From Bacillota bacterium (GTDB lineage: Bacteria > Bacillota > Clostridia > Acetivibrionales > DSM-1351), in contig JAEZIV010000153.1 of the NCBI GenBank assembly GCA_023436515.1, positions 1 through 5,970 of the forward strand: DNA of 5,970 bases, in the 5' to 3' direction. Numbering within the stretch: the stretch's first letter is position 1; the number at the start of each line of letters is the position of its first letter. The notes beneath the pieces were generated by a model that did no database searches, was not told the DNA's origin, and saw only the letters and a list, made by a program, of their open reading frames with translations. A program made the position numbers and the translations under genes. This document shows positions 1-5,794 of this stretch, in pieces.

Positions 1-673
1 TATTTGTATAATTCTTATTAGCTTCTGTTTCGTAGGTGTTATCCTCAATAGGAACTTTTCTCCTATCAAAGCTTTCCTCCTTGATATCCACCCTCTTGAT
101 TCGAGATATTCGAAAGGTACGATAGTCCTGCTTCTCAAGGCAAAAGCCCCAAAGATACCACGCCTGGGATTTGAAAATCAAACGCATTGGTTCAATACTT
201 CGTCGGCTTTTCTGATTAAGTGAATTTATGTAATCAATTTCGATAATATTGCTTTGAATAATTGCAGCCTTTATGTCGGTAAACTTGTTATATGCATTAG
301 GATTAGAGCCCCAGGGAGAAAAGTCAATGGAAATCCAGTCGGTATTTGTGTTTTTAAAGACACTTCCGAGTTTTTCCAGTACCACATCGACTTCGGGATA
401 TTTTGTAGCTTGTAACGTTTTAAGGGCAAATAAAATACTTTCCCTTTCACTTGTCGACAACGCTGTACGATTAACAGTGTAATCCTCCAAAATGGATATA
501 CCCCCGTTTGTACCCTGTGTCGAATATACAGGTACCCCTGATGCTGAAAGTACATCAATATCCCGGTAAATAGTACGTGTGGATACTCCAAACCTTTCTG
601 CCAGTTCAGACGCCTTCACAGTTTTTCTATTTAGAAGTATTGTGGTTATTTCCAAAAGTCGATTGAGTTTCAT
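1..673 (-). CDS. WYL-domain helix-turn-helix transcriptional regulator (DeoR/YafY type), C-terminus off the left edge
   Basis: An open frame of 224 codons from ATG at 671-673 to the window edge with no stop, so the 3' end is missing. Residues about 5-60 form a winged helix-turn-helix: KASELAERFGVSTRTIYRDI is the DeoR/HTH_11 recognition region, and NGGISIL forms the wing. A WYL domain follows at about 135-200, with SQAWYLWGFC around W172-Y173-L174 and the basic strand FRISRIKRV. Full-length members are about 300 residues, so roughly 75, mainly the C-terminal WCX region, lie outside. WYL regulators of this type are cytoplasmic DNA-binding proteins that sense a ligand, often unknown. AAGGTG at 681-686 lies 7 nt before the ATG, inside the end of the GrpB-like frame, whose stop is one base away, so translation is probably coupled. 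Target and ligand are unknown; the palindrome at 1012-1025 is a candidate autoregulatory operator. Confidence 0.9.
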   Translation of the reverse strand, partial: MKLNRLLEITTILLNRKTVKASELAERFGVSTRTIYRDIDVLSASGVPVYSTQGTNGGISILEDYTVNRTALSTSERESILFALKTLQATKYPEVDVVLEKLGSVFKNTNTDWISIDFSPWGSNPNAYNKFTDIKAAIIQSNIIEIDYINSLNQKSRRSIEPMRLIFKSQAWYLWGFCLEKQDYRTFRISRIKRVDIKEESFDRRKVPIEDNTYETEANKNYTN

Positions 674-674
674 C

Positions 675-893
675 TTATTTCACCTTATTAGCTTTTTGAA
701 GGATATCCTGAATAAAAGCTTCTTTCCCCTTTACATAACTGTTAATGTCTGTTTTATATTGTTCGGCTAATGCCAATTTCAGTTCCCCATAAGCATACAT
801 ATCCTCGGGATGATTTCTTAGATATTCAATAAATGTAATATGCTCAAGATACCCTTTTCCTTTCTCGGGACAAACGTACAGATGATAAGGCAT
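675..893 (-). pseudogene. GrpB-family (UPF0157) protein, C-terminal half only
   Basis: The 72-residue frame matches the C-terminal half of the GrpB/UPF0157 family, a nucleotidyltransferase-fold family of poorly known role. It shows PYHLYVCPE (residues 2-10), then LEHITFIEYLRNHPEDMYAY (16-35), then LAEQYKTDINSYVKGKEAFI (42-61), which fit the family pattern of HHLxV, F-x-x-YLR-x-HP and D-x-x-x-Y-x-x-GK-x-x-F. Intact members are about 160-180 residues, so the N-terminal half with the nucleotidyltransferase-like motifs is missing. The frame is open only 7 codons above this ATG, to a TAA at 915-917. No good ribosome binding site precedes the ATG. A better start signal (GGAGG then ATG at 947-949) lies upstream in another frame. 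The stop is one base before the WYL regulator start, so translating the remnant may serve that gene. It could be a short functional protein, but decay after truncation is more likely. Confidence 0.75.
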
Positions 894-1011
894 AAACTCG
901 TCATTACAGGAACTTTAACTCTTACTATACCAATCATCTTTGCATCCATACTGCCTCCATAGTGCATCTAAATAAATTGCATACTACTTTATCAGGAAAT
1001 TACTACAATTT

Positions 1012-1025
1012 AAACATATATGTTT
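1012..1025. promoter_or_regulatory. Perfect 14-bp palindrome, candidate operator
   Basis: AAACATATATGTTT reads the same on both strands. It covers the transcription start predicted from the -10 box at 1028-1033, a classical place for a repressor site. The WYL regulator two frames downstream is one candidate binder, but any dimeric repressor would fit. AT-rich palindromes also arise by chance in such DNA. Confidence 0.45.
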
Positions 1026-1027
1026 CT

Positions 1028-1056
1028 ATAATATCAATGATTTTCCATGGAGTAAA
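1028..1056 (-). promoter_or_regulatory. Candidate sigma-A promoter for the GrpB-remnant/WYL unit
   Basis: On the minus strand there is TTTACT at 1051-1056, a 17-nt spacer and TATTAT at 1028-1033. The start would be near 1021, inside the palindrome, leaving a leader of about 70 nt to the first good ribosome binding site (GGAGG near 955). The spacing is ideal; the -35 box is an imperfect match. Confidence 0.45.
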
Positions 1057-1230
1057 TTCCATTCATCAATAAACTGTACTATGTATTGCTGCCGTTCACT
1101 CCGCTCATTACTGACAGCGTTATCAAGTGTGTACATCATAATATATAAGAATGTGATCCAACTACCTTTGTTCTCTCATCATTAGTCAAATGAGCTTTTT
1201 TGCTTCTATACTAACTAATTATCCGACCCA

Positions 1231-1995
1231 TCATAGGTTATATGAAGCTCGCCCAGCCTCTGCTGAGAATAAGTGTCTGAAACCTGCCTCGTAACAGATT
1301 CGTTCAGAAGTTTTATGTGCTGGCCATTGAAAACAATTCCTCAGATTATTTTCTCTACAGTAATCAGTAGCATATGAAATGATTTCTCTTGCATATCCTC
1401 TGTTACGGAAATCTTTTGAGATAATTATATAGTCGAATCTACAACAGTCATACTCAGATATATGAAAATACGTAATAGCAACTGCTTTACTTTCCATATA
1501 TCCAATAAAAACTCTATAGCTTTTACTTTTTATACTGCTCTTAATAACTTCAATTTCATGAGTTTCGTTGGATGGGATACAAATATCAACTGCAATACGT
1601 TCATCCCATTCATTGATTAACTTAATATCAAGTTGGTTATTACTCTTTATTATATTTTCATCTTTTAAAATCATAAAATCATTCGGCCCTTCTACCCAAA
1701 CCGAATAAGCATGTTTTTTAAATATAGCCTCATTTGATTTAAAATACCCTTCATCCCCAATAGCTTGATATATGTTAGGCTTGATATTCTTTGTAGAATA
1801 AAACTTAGTTATATAGTCAAGCACCGAGCCTAAATCTGAAATTCTATTTTTATAGATTAATGCATGATTGCTGTCATATGAGTTTTTATTGTTTTCGTTA
1901 TAAAACAGTATTCCAAAAGCTCTGTCTTCAAAATTAGTAAATGCTCTTGGAAATATGTCTTCTTCGAGTTGGATGGCTTTGATTATGGCATTCAT
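1231..1995 (-). CDS. GNAT family N-acetyltransferase (254 aa, two-part)
   Basis: A probable acetyl-CoA-dependent N-acetyltransferase; substrate unknown, cytoplasmic. The acetyl-CoA motif A is at residues 192-206: ISKDFRNRGYAREII, with R197, G200 and A202 in the RxxGxA signature. Motif B follows at 229-239 (TSERICYEAGF), the usual region after the pyrophosphate loop. The catalytic fold occupies about 125-254. The N-terminal half (1-120) resembles the half-GNAT or extension seen in two-part GNAT proteins, with FYSTKNIKPNIYQ at 65-77. It starts at ATG 1993-1995, only 6 nt after the DinB gene's TAG. The only Shine-Dalgarno-like GGAG (2010-2013) is 14 nt away, so translation probably depends on coupling with the DinB gene. 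The stop TAG-AAT-ATA-ATG arrangement puts both genes in the same frame. It is the last gene of the run, and no clear terminator follows. Confidence 0.87.
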   Translation of the reverse strand: MNAIIKAIQLEEDIFPRAFTNFEDRAFGILFYNENNKNSYDSNHALIYKNRISDLGSVLDYITKFYSTKNIKPNIYQAIGDEGYFKSNEAIFKKHAYSVWVEGPNDFMILKDENIIKSNNQLDIKLINEWDERIAVDICIPSNETHEIEVIKSSIKSKSYRVFIGYMESKAVAITYFHISEYDCCRFDYIIISKDFRNRGYAREIISYATDYCRENNLRNCFQWPAHKTSERICYEAGFRHLFSAEAGRASYNL

Positions 1996-2001
1996 TATAT
2001 T

Positions 2002-2709
2002 CTATGAAGCTCCTTTTCCCCTTGAACGAGTTTTTTCTTTCCCCAGTAAGCGCATGGATTCATTTAAATGTACAAGATTATGCCGTGTAGCAGGCATCAA
2101 TAAGATACCCGACACAGTCTTTTTACCCCAGTAATCAGCGAGCCATCGCGCTGCCTCAACAACTGCTCCCTCTTCCATAATTCTTTGAAGCCTTTGGGTT
2201 TGAACCTTCTTTTTCAAGTCCTCAGCCTTCAAAGCCATAATAATGTTTCTTGTCTTTCTTCCAACAGCATTGCGATACTCCTTTAAGGCCGTCATATCAA
2301 GAGATTTACTAAGTAATTCTATCTCTCCTTCATCCATTGCATTGCCTGTATCTCTATAGGGAGAGCCTAGCTTTTCAAACCAGTTTCCTGTTTGGAAAAT
2401 TTGTGGTTCTCCGGCTATTAACATATTCATCGTAATATCTTCTATGCGAGTGGAATGCCATAGCTTCCACGCAATGGACTGATCACCTGTATGTACCTTT
2501 CTGAAGGCGGTTTCAGTCATTCGCTCCCACAGCTCATCCTCTAAGGAGCACAAGCCGCTATTTGACATATCTGAAGAATGTACCATAGCATGAACATCTA
2601 AGCAAATATCAATACAGCTTTCAAAATTATCACCTTTAGGCCATGTGTCCTGCAGTACTTTAAACTGCTGGTTCCAATATTGACGGTTAAGATCTTTTAG
2701 TTCTGCCAT
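2002..2709 (-). CDS. DinB-superfamily (four-helix-bundle, metal-site) protein
   Basis: The 235 residues are mostly alpha-helical. The DinB/YfiT-type metal ligands appear to be present: H85 in WKLWHSTRIED (helix 2) and H210/H214 in TRHNLVHLNE (H-x3-H in the last helix). Two more histidines, H40 and H44 (LDVHAMVH), lie in the first helix. Other family-like features are ALKEYRNAVG at 141-150 and the ADYWGKK stretch at 191-197. DinB-fold proteins include thiol-dependent S-transferases and hydrolases that use bacillithiol or mycothiol; many others are uncharacterised, so no reaction is claimed. The start ATG at 2707-2709 has GAGG 7 nt upstream (2717-2720). The length is somewhat above the usual 150-180 residues because of an N-terminal region and a basic C-terminal tail (KEKTRSRGKG). 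It sits 31 nt after the PPOX gene and 6 nt before the GNAT gene. Confidence 0.8.
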   Translation of the reverse strand: MAELKDLNRQYWNQQFKVLQDTWPKGDNFESCIDICLDVHAMVHSSDMSNSGLCSLEDELWERMTETAFRKVHTGDQSIAWKLWHSTRIEDITMNMLIAGEPQIFQTGNWFEKLGSPYRDTGNAMDEGEIELLSKSLDMTALKEYRNAVGRKTRNIIMALKAEDLKKKVQTQRLQRIMEEGAVVEAARWLADYWGKKTVSGILLMPATRHNLVHLNESMRLLGKEKTRSRGKGAS

Positions 2710-2740
2710 ATTACTTCCTCATTTCGTGAATATGTAAAGC

Positions 2741-3157
2741 TTATACTTCAAAATCATAATTCCTCAATCCATGATAATAGTTAGCAGTAAAAGCTGTGAA
2801 CTTAATCAATGCATAGTCAGGGTCAGTATAACCGGTTGGATAATAGATTTCCATTCCATCACTCCAGAACTCCTTCCTCTTTAAATCATCAAAGGTGACC
2901 TCTGCTTTACCTGTAAGCAGTAAGCCCTCAAAGGTCTTTTCATCAAAGAAGTACAGACTAGCATTAGGATTTTTCTGTATTTGACCCACTCTTTTTGATG
3001 AGGTATTAGTACAAAACCAAAACTCTTTCAAGCCACATGCAGCTGTTTTGATTATAGCTTTCATTTGAGGTACACCATTTTCATTAACTGTACCAAGAAT
3101 ACCTGTAAAGGAACGTTCCATAAGCTCTATTGACTTTTCCATAACTTCACTGCTCAT
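2741..3157 (-). CDS. Pyridoxamine 5'-phosphate oxidase-like FMN-binding split-barrel protein
   Basis: From the chosen start the protein has 138 residues and covers one complete small split barrel. Family features are GILGTVNENGVPQMKAI (residues 19-35, first strands), FWFCTNTSSKRVGQIQKNP (46-64, flavin-phosphate region with SSKR) and ASLYFFDE (66-73). LIKFTAFTANYYHGL (117-131) forms the end of the barrel. It likely binds FMN or a related flavin (F420 less likely here) and reduces or oxidises a small molecule; the substrate is unknown. A longer frame opens with ATG at 3197-3199 overlapping the dehydrogenase stop, but that start has no Shine-Dalgarno, while ATG 3155-3157 has GGAG 7 nt away and fits the usual family start. 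The 14 residues upstream are probably untranslated. Confidence 0.88.
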   Translation of the reverse strand: MSSEVMEKSIELMERSFTGILGTVNENGVPQMKAIIKTAACGLKEFWFCTNTSSKRVGQIQKNPNASLYFFDEKTFEGLLLTGKAEVTFDDLKRKEFWSDGMEIYYPTGYTDPDYALIKFTAFTANYYHGLRNYDFEV

Positions 3158-3164
3158 AATTTTT

Positions 3165-3168
3165 CTCC
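3165..3168 (-). promoter_or_regulatory. Ribosome binding site deciding the PPOX start
   Basis: GGAG lies 7 nt before the ATG at 3155-3157. The alternative ATG at 3197-3199, which overlaps the preceding stop by one base (TAATG), has no such site. Confidence 0.7.
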
Positions 3169-3198
3169 AATCTTTATAATATTTATTTAATCCATACA

Positions 3199-4158
3199 TT
3201 AAAATTCATATTTTATTGGCCTTAGAAATAGATTAAGAAGAGCTTCTTTAGCAGCGTATTTACCATCAATAATATTTTTCACAGCCTCACAGATGGGCAG
3301 TTCAACCTCATGCTTTTTAGATAGCATCATTAATGCAGCAGCAGTTGGAACACCCTCAGCCAGCTTCTTATATGGCTCGCCAGTAATGAAGCTTTCCCCG
3401 TACGCCCTGTTCTGACTATGCTTTGAAAACAAGGTCGCTTCATAATCACCCAAATGAGTGAGCCCGTAAGCTGTAAGCTCATTTCCCCCCATTGCCTTTA
3501 TTAATCTTGATATTTCTCTAGTGCCACGAGCCATAAGAGCACCTTTTAGGCTGGAATATCCAAGCCCGTCCAACATTCCCGCGGCAATTCCTATTACATT
3601 TTTAGCGGCAGCTCCAATCTCATTTCCAATCATATCCTGCCCGTAATAAAATCTGATTAAATCACTATTTAGACTTGATATTATTTCTTTTGTTTTTTCT
3701 ATATCGTCGGATCCGATGACCATACAATTAGGTATTCCATGTGTAAAATCTTGAACATGGCCTGGTCCCAGCCATACGGCTACACTTACGTGAGAGCCGA
3801 TTTCTTCATGAACTACCTGCGACAATCGCTTTCCTGTAGTATTCTCAATTCCCTTCATACATAGGATAATTCGCTTATTCTCTAGAGAATAGTTCTTGAG
3901 CTGTTTGGTAAAGCCCCTCAATTCCTGGGAACTAATTGATATAATCAAATAATCAGCAAAGTCAGTACAATCCTGAAGGGAGTTTGACAATTTAATCCCA
4001 GCAGGTAAGTCCAGGTAATCATTTTTTCTGGTTATACATAGATCCATATAGTTCTTGGAGCCTTCTCTACCCCAGAGCATTGTTTCATGTCCAACTCTAT
4101 TTACATACCAAGCGAGAAAGGTTCCCCATCGCCCACAACCTAAAATGCTAATTTTCAA
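3199..4158 (-). CDS. gpsA: Divergent GpsA-type NAD(P)-dependent glycerol-3-phosphate dehydrogenase
   Basis: A family match over the full 319 residues, slightly shorter than typical GpsA (330-345). GCGRWG (7-12) is the GxGxxG Rossmann loop. CMKGIE (100-105) and AAAKNVIGIAAGMLDGL (183-199) hold the conserved lysines, including K186, the catalytic-type lysine. RGTREISRL (211-219), GDY (237-239), QNR (249-251) and AEGVPTA (267-273) follow the C-terminal GpsA pattern. GpsA normally reduces dihydroxyacetone phosphate to sn-glycerol-3-phosphate for phospholipids. Several signatures deviate: GPGHVQDF replaces GPSFAxE-like (131-138), and GDYEATLFSKHSQNR replaces GDL-x-x-T...S-x-NR-like. It could therefore be a paralog acting on another phosphorylated polyol, or a housekeeping enzyme of this lineage. 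The start is TTG (4156-4158), supported by AAGGAGG 7 nt upstream. Confidence 0.88.
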   Translation of the reverse strand: MKISILGCGRWGTFLAWYVNRVGHETMLWGREGSKNYMDLCITRKNDYLDLPAGIKLSNSLQDCTDFADYLIISISSQELRGFTKQLKNYSLENKRIILCMKGIENTTGKRLSQVVHEEIGSHVSVAVWLGPGHVQDFTHGIPNCMVIGSDDIEKTKEIISSLNSDLIRFYYGQDMIGNEIGAAAKNVIGIAAGMLDGLGYSSLKGALMARGTREISRLIKAMGGNELTAYGLTHLGDYEATLFSKHSQNRAYGESFITGEPYKKLAEGVPTAAALMMLSKKHEVELPICEAVKNIIDGKYAAKEALLNLFLRPIKYEF

Positions 4159-4165
4159 ATCAAAT

Positions 4166-4172
4166 CCTCCTT
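4166..4172 (-). promoter_or_regulatory. gpsA: Strong ribosome binding site for the TTG start of gpsA
   Basis: AAGGAGG with a 7-nt spacer to the TTG at 4156-4158. A nearer TTG at 4161-4163 is out of frame and stops at once. This is the best Shine-Dalgarno in the window and offsets the weaker start codon. Confidence 0.75.
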
Positions 4173-4178
4173 AGTACT

Positions 4179-4207
4179 TTAATAGCTTAGAGCTATATAT
4201 GTATCAA
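4179..4207 (-). promoter_or_regulatory. Candidate internal promoter before gpsA, with an inverted repeat in its spacer
   Basis: On the minus strand there is TTGATA at 4202-4207, a 17-nt spacer and TATTAA at 4179-4184. A perfect 6-bp inverted repeat (ATAGCT-TAG-AGCTAT on plus, 4182-4196) fills most of the spacer and part of the -10 box, a possible operator. The predicted start falls at or beside the ribosome binding site, giving a leader of only about 14 nt. That is short and weakens the call, but the gap from the preceding gene is the longest in the operon, where an internal promoter is plausible. Confidence 0.35.
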
Positions 4208-4249
4208 CGATTTTACAGTATTGCTATGTACGCATAATCTGGTGTTCCA

Positions 4250-5152
4250 CTACTCTTTGTTATATAAACTGTCAATCCATTCATAACAGGAATCCAGCTG
4301 CTCATCAGTGATCAAATCTGATCTGTGTTCAAAAAATAATTTGATATCTCTGTTTTCAGACTTAATTATCTCAAAATATTTCTCAACCTCAGCCCAACCA
4401 TCTTCCGGCTTTAACTCCTGTAGTAATGGAAAATGTCCATGCTCTACAAATTCTCCGACCTTAGCATGCCAAAGATGAAGAAGCTCACAATACCGAGAAA
4501 ATCTTCTTAATATATTAGTTCCATCAAACCTTGCATCAATCCTGCTCTGTACATGAATTCTACCAAGGTCAAGACATAATTTTACTGCAGGATACTTTAA
4601 TAGCAGTTCTTCAAGGATGGTAGTATCTATAATATACTTGTTCAAAGCATCCAATTCTAAAACCGGAGTAAAGCTATACTCCGAAGCCTTAATTGATAAC
4701 CATTGAAATAGCTTTTCACTCAGTTCCGCAAATAGTTCAAAGGAATACTGGTCCTCATAAATGTATTCTGAACGGTCGTAAAATCTCCACCGGCTCAAGT
4801 CAAAATCCTTCGGAATAATGACCGGCTTCGGGTAATGAAACAATATGTACTCAGGGTTTATCCGTTTTTCTTTAATAAATTTGAGTTCTTCCTCGATTTG
4901 AGCTAATGCATCAAGCCGTACTGCATTATCACTATGAAGAAAAAGCGGATCGCGGGCTTTATGAACACCGCCCCTTAATGGAAAATGAACACCAAGCTTC
5001 AGCCTATATTCTTTCATAACTTTCATAAGAGATTTGATGTCTTCATCCGATTTCATAAGGCAGGCTTCTATTCCATAAATTCCATTTCTATAGTCCTTTT
5101 CAAACTTTTCTTTACTGAAATGACCATATTGACCAATTAAATAGTTTTTCAT
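4250..5152 (-). CDS. Xylose-isomerase-like TIM-barrel protein (sugar phosphate isomerase/epimerase family)
   Basis: The 300 residues read as the AP-endonuclease-2/xylose-isomerase-like barrel with strand-end motifs in order. GVHFPLRGG is at 54-62 and LFHYPKP at 104-110. VLELDAL at 164-170 gives E166, and LCLDLGRIH at 192-200 gives D195. LLHLWHAKVGEF at 224-235 is followed by HGHFPL at 238-243, and LFFEHR at 272-277 gives E275. E166, D195, H226/H229 or H238/H240, and E275 are candidate divalent-metal ligands, the usual pattern in sugar isomerases and epimerases of this superfamily. The substrate cannot be told from sequence; endonuclease IV itself is unlikely because its extra histidine motifs are not seen. 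The ATG at 5150-5152 has only a weak ribosome binding site. A short frame with a strong site (5149-5169) overlaps it. It sits next to a GpsA-like dehydrogenase. Confidence 0.8.
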   Translation of the reverse strand: MKNYLIGQYGHFSKEKFEKDYRNGIYGIEACLMKSDEDIKSLMKVMKEYRLKLGVHFPLRGGVHKARDPLFLHSDNAVRLDALAQIEEELKFIKEKRINPEYILFHYPKPVIIPKDFDLSRWRFYDRSEYIYEDQYSFELFAELSEKLFQWLSIKASEYSFTPVLELDALNKYIIDTTILEELLLKYPAVKLCLDLGRIHVQSRIDARFDGTNILRRFSRYCELLHLWHAKVGEFVEHGHFPLLQELKPEDGWAEVEKYFEIIKSENRDIKLFFEHRSDLITDEQLDSCYEWIDSLYNKE

Positions 5153-5169
5153 ATCAATTCTATATCCAT
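5149..5169 (-). promoter_or_regulatory. Possible leader mini-frame coupled to the TIM-barrel gene
   Basis: A six-codon frame MDIELI starts at ATG 5167-5169, with AAAGGGG 8 nt upstream (5178-5184). Its TGA overlaps the ATG of the TIM-barrel gene as ATGA. The TIM-barrel ATG lacks a good site of its own, so ribosomes may load on the mini-frame and restart. An alternative reading is that the GGGG simply serves the TIM-barrel gene at an unusually long distance. Confidence 0.35.
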
Positions 5170-5217
5170 CAAAATGTCCCCTTTCATTTGTATTACTACA
5201 GGTATGTGATCATTTAT

Positions 5218-5715
5218 CTAGTCAATTAAAATAGTAGTTGATCGTTCATCTATTTCCATTAGCATTTTATAGAACTCTATAAGAGTGCCATCCTGAGCGA
5301 CCTTACTTCCTTCATCATGAATTTTGAAGCCGCATTTTTCATAACAGCAAATTGCTCTGTGATTGCTTTTTCGCACGTTAAGCCTGACATGCTTAAAAGG
5401 CATTCTATCTATTGAAACCCTGATTGCCTCTTTTATGGCATCAATTCCAATTCCCTTGCCTATATCTAGATCTGAAGATATAAAAATGCCAAGAATTACA
5501 GTGTCAGCCTCATATCTATCTTTTTCAAGCCAAACAGCTCCAATAGCTCGTGAGTCATATACAATAATATACCAGCATACTCTGGATTTATCATAATAAG
5601 CTACCCTGCTGTCATTTGGAGACAGCCTGCTCAAATATCCCTTTAGTTTTGAATCATTTTGCCAGACATCATATAATTCAGTATCAGGTTTTGAAACATC
5701 CCTTAAACTAATCAT
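5218..5715 (-). CDS. GNAT family N-acetyltransferase (165 aa, RimJ/RimL-like)
   Basis: From the chosen start the protein has 165 residues and spans one whole GNAT fold. Motif A is SSDLDIGKGIGIDAIKEA at 80-97; IGKGIG takes the place of the usual RxxGxG, as in members with WGKGIG. Motif B, LNVRKSNHRAICCYEKCGF at 112-130, has N118, Y125 and GF. The protein probably moves an acetyl group from acetyl-CoA to an amine; the substrate is unknown. A longer frame begins at 5829 and would add 38 hydrophobic residues, but that part is encoded by the promoter and terminator hairpin, so the ATG at 5713-5715 is preferred. It is backed by GGAG and AGGG at 5724-5727 and 5719-5722. It is the first gene of the run, with a leader of about 70 nt. 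Confidence 0.86.
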   Translation of the reverse strand: MISLRDVSKPDTELYDVWQNDSKLKGYLSRLSPNDSRVAYYDKSRVCWYIIVYDSRAIGAVWLEKDRYEADTVILGIFISSDLDIGKGIGIDAIKEAIRVSIDRMPFKHVRLNVRKSNHRAICCYEKCGFKIHDEGSKVAQDGTLIEFYKMLMEIDERSTTILID

Positions 5716-5718
5716 TAA

Positions 5719-5727
5719 CCCTGCTCC
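5719..5727 (-). promoter_or_regulatory. Ribosome binding site deciding the first GNAT start
   Basis: GGAGCAGGG ends 3 nt before the ATG at 5713-5715; the GGAG part is 8 nt away. This supports starting at 5715 rather than at 5829. Confidence 0.6.
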
Positions 5728-5755
5728 GTAAATTAAAATCAACCTCAGTAGGCAT

Positions 5756-5794
5756 AAAAAAAGAGTACATAGTAAAACTTTCCACGTACCCTCT
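5756..5794 (-). terminator. Intrinsic-terminator-like hairpin between the LysR gene and the GNAT gene
   Basis: On the minus strand AGAGGGTACGTGG (5794-5782) pairs with CTATGTACTCTTT (5772-5760) across a 9-nt loop. The stem has 13 base pairs, five of them G-U, around a GTAC/GTAC core. Seven T's occupy 5762-5756, partly inside the stem. It probably ends transcripts coming through from the lysR gene, whose stop is 66 nt upstream. Its 5' arm directly abuts the -10 box of the GNAT promoter. Confidence 0.6.

Larger units (their letters stand above)
894..1230. other. 337-nt stretch without a convincing intact gene
   Basis: This lies between the end of the larger GNAT gene and the GrpB-like tail. 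On the minus strand it holds a candidate promoter (1028-1056), a perfect palindrome (1012-1025), a 37-codon open frame at 1026-1139 beginning MMYTLDNAV with no ribosome binding site, and a start signal at 947-949 preceded by GGAGG whose frame ends at 818. Neither small frame resembles a family I recognise. No clear intrinsic terminator for the upstream genes is visible: the weak CTCAT/ATGAG hairpin at about 1176-1195 has its T-run on the plus-strand side only. Gene debris is possible but unproven. Confidence 0.6.

Noticed and set aside
273..482. Plus-strand open frame of 69 codons
   Set aside because: It is antisense to the WYL gene, with no ribosome site or recognisable motif.
271..591. Minus-strand 106-codon open frame
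   Set aside because: It lies wholly inside the WYL regulator in another frame; its translation lacks domain character, while the WYL frame is unmistakable.
579..770. Plus-strand open frame of 63 codons with hydrophobic stretches
   Set aside because: It is antisense to the WYL start and the GrpB tail; the hydrophobic look is a by-product of AT-rich antisense codons.
1176..1203. CTCAT/ATGAG hairpin followed by TTTTTT, a possible terminator
   Set aside because: The stem is only 5 bp with a 10-nt loop, and the T-run is on the plus-strand side, where no gene needs terminating.
3158..3199. Longer PPOX protein starting at the ATG overlapping the gpsA stop
   Set aside because: There is no Shine-Dalgarno before it; GGAG is well placed for the ATG at 3155-3157, which also fits the family's usual N-terminus.
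5363..5596. Plus-strand open frame of 77 codons
   Set aside because: It is antisense to the first GNAT gene, whose motifs are clear.
5756..5794. T-box riboswitch, because the hairpin begins with AGGGT-like bases
   Set aside because: The T-box GGTGG antiterminator core and the long specifier stem are absent, and there is no room for them downstream of the promoter.
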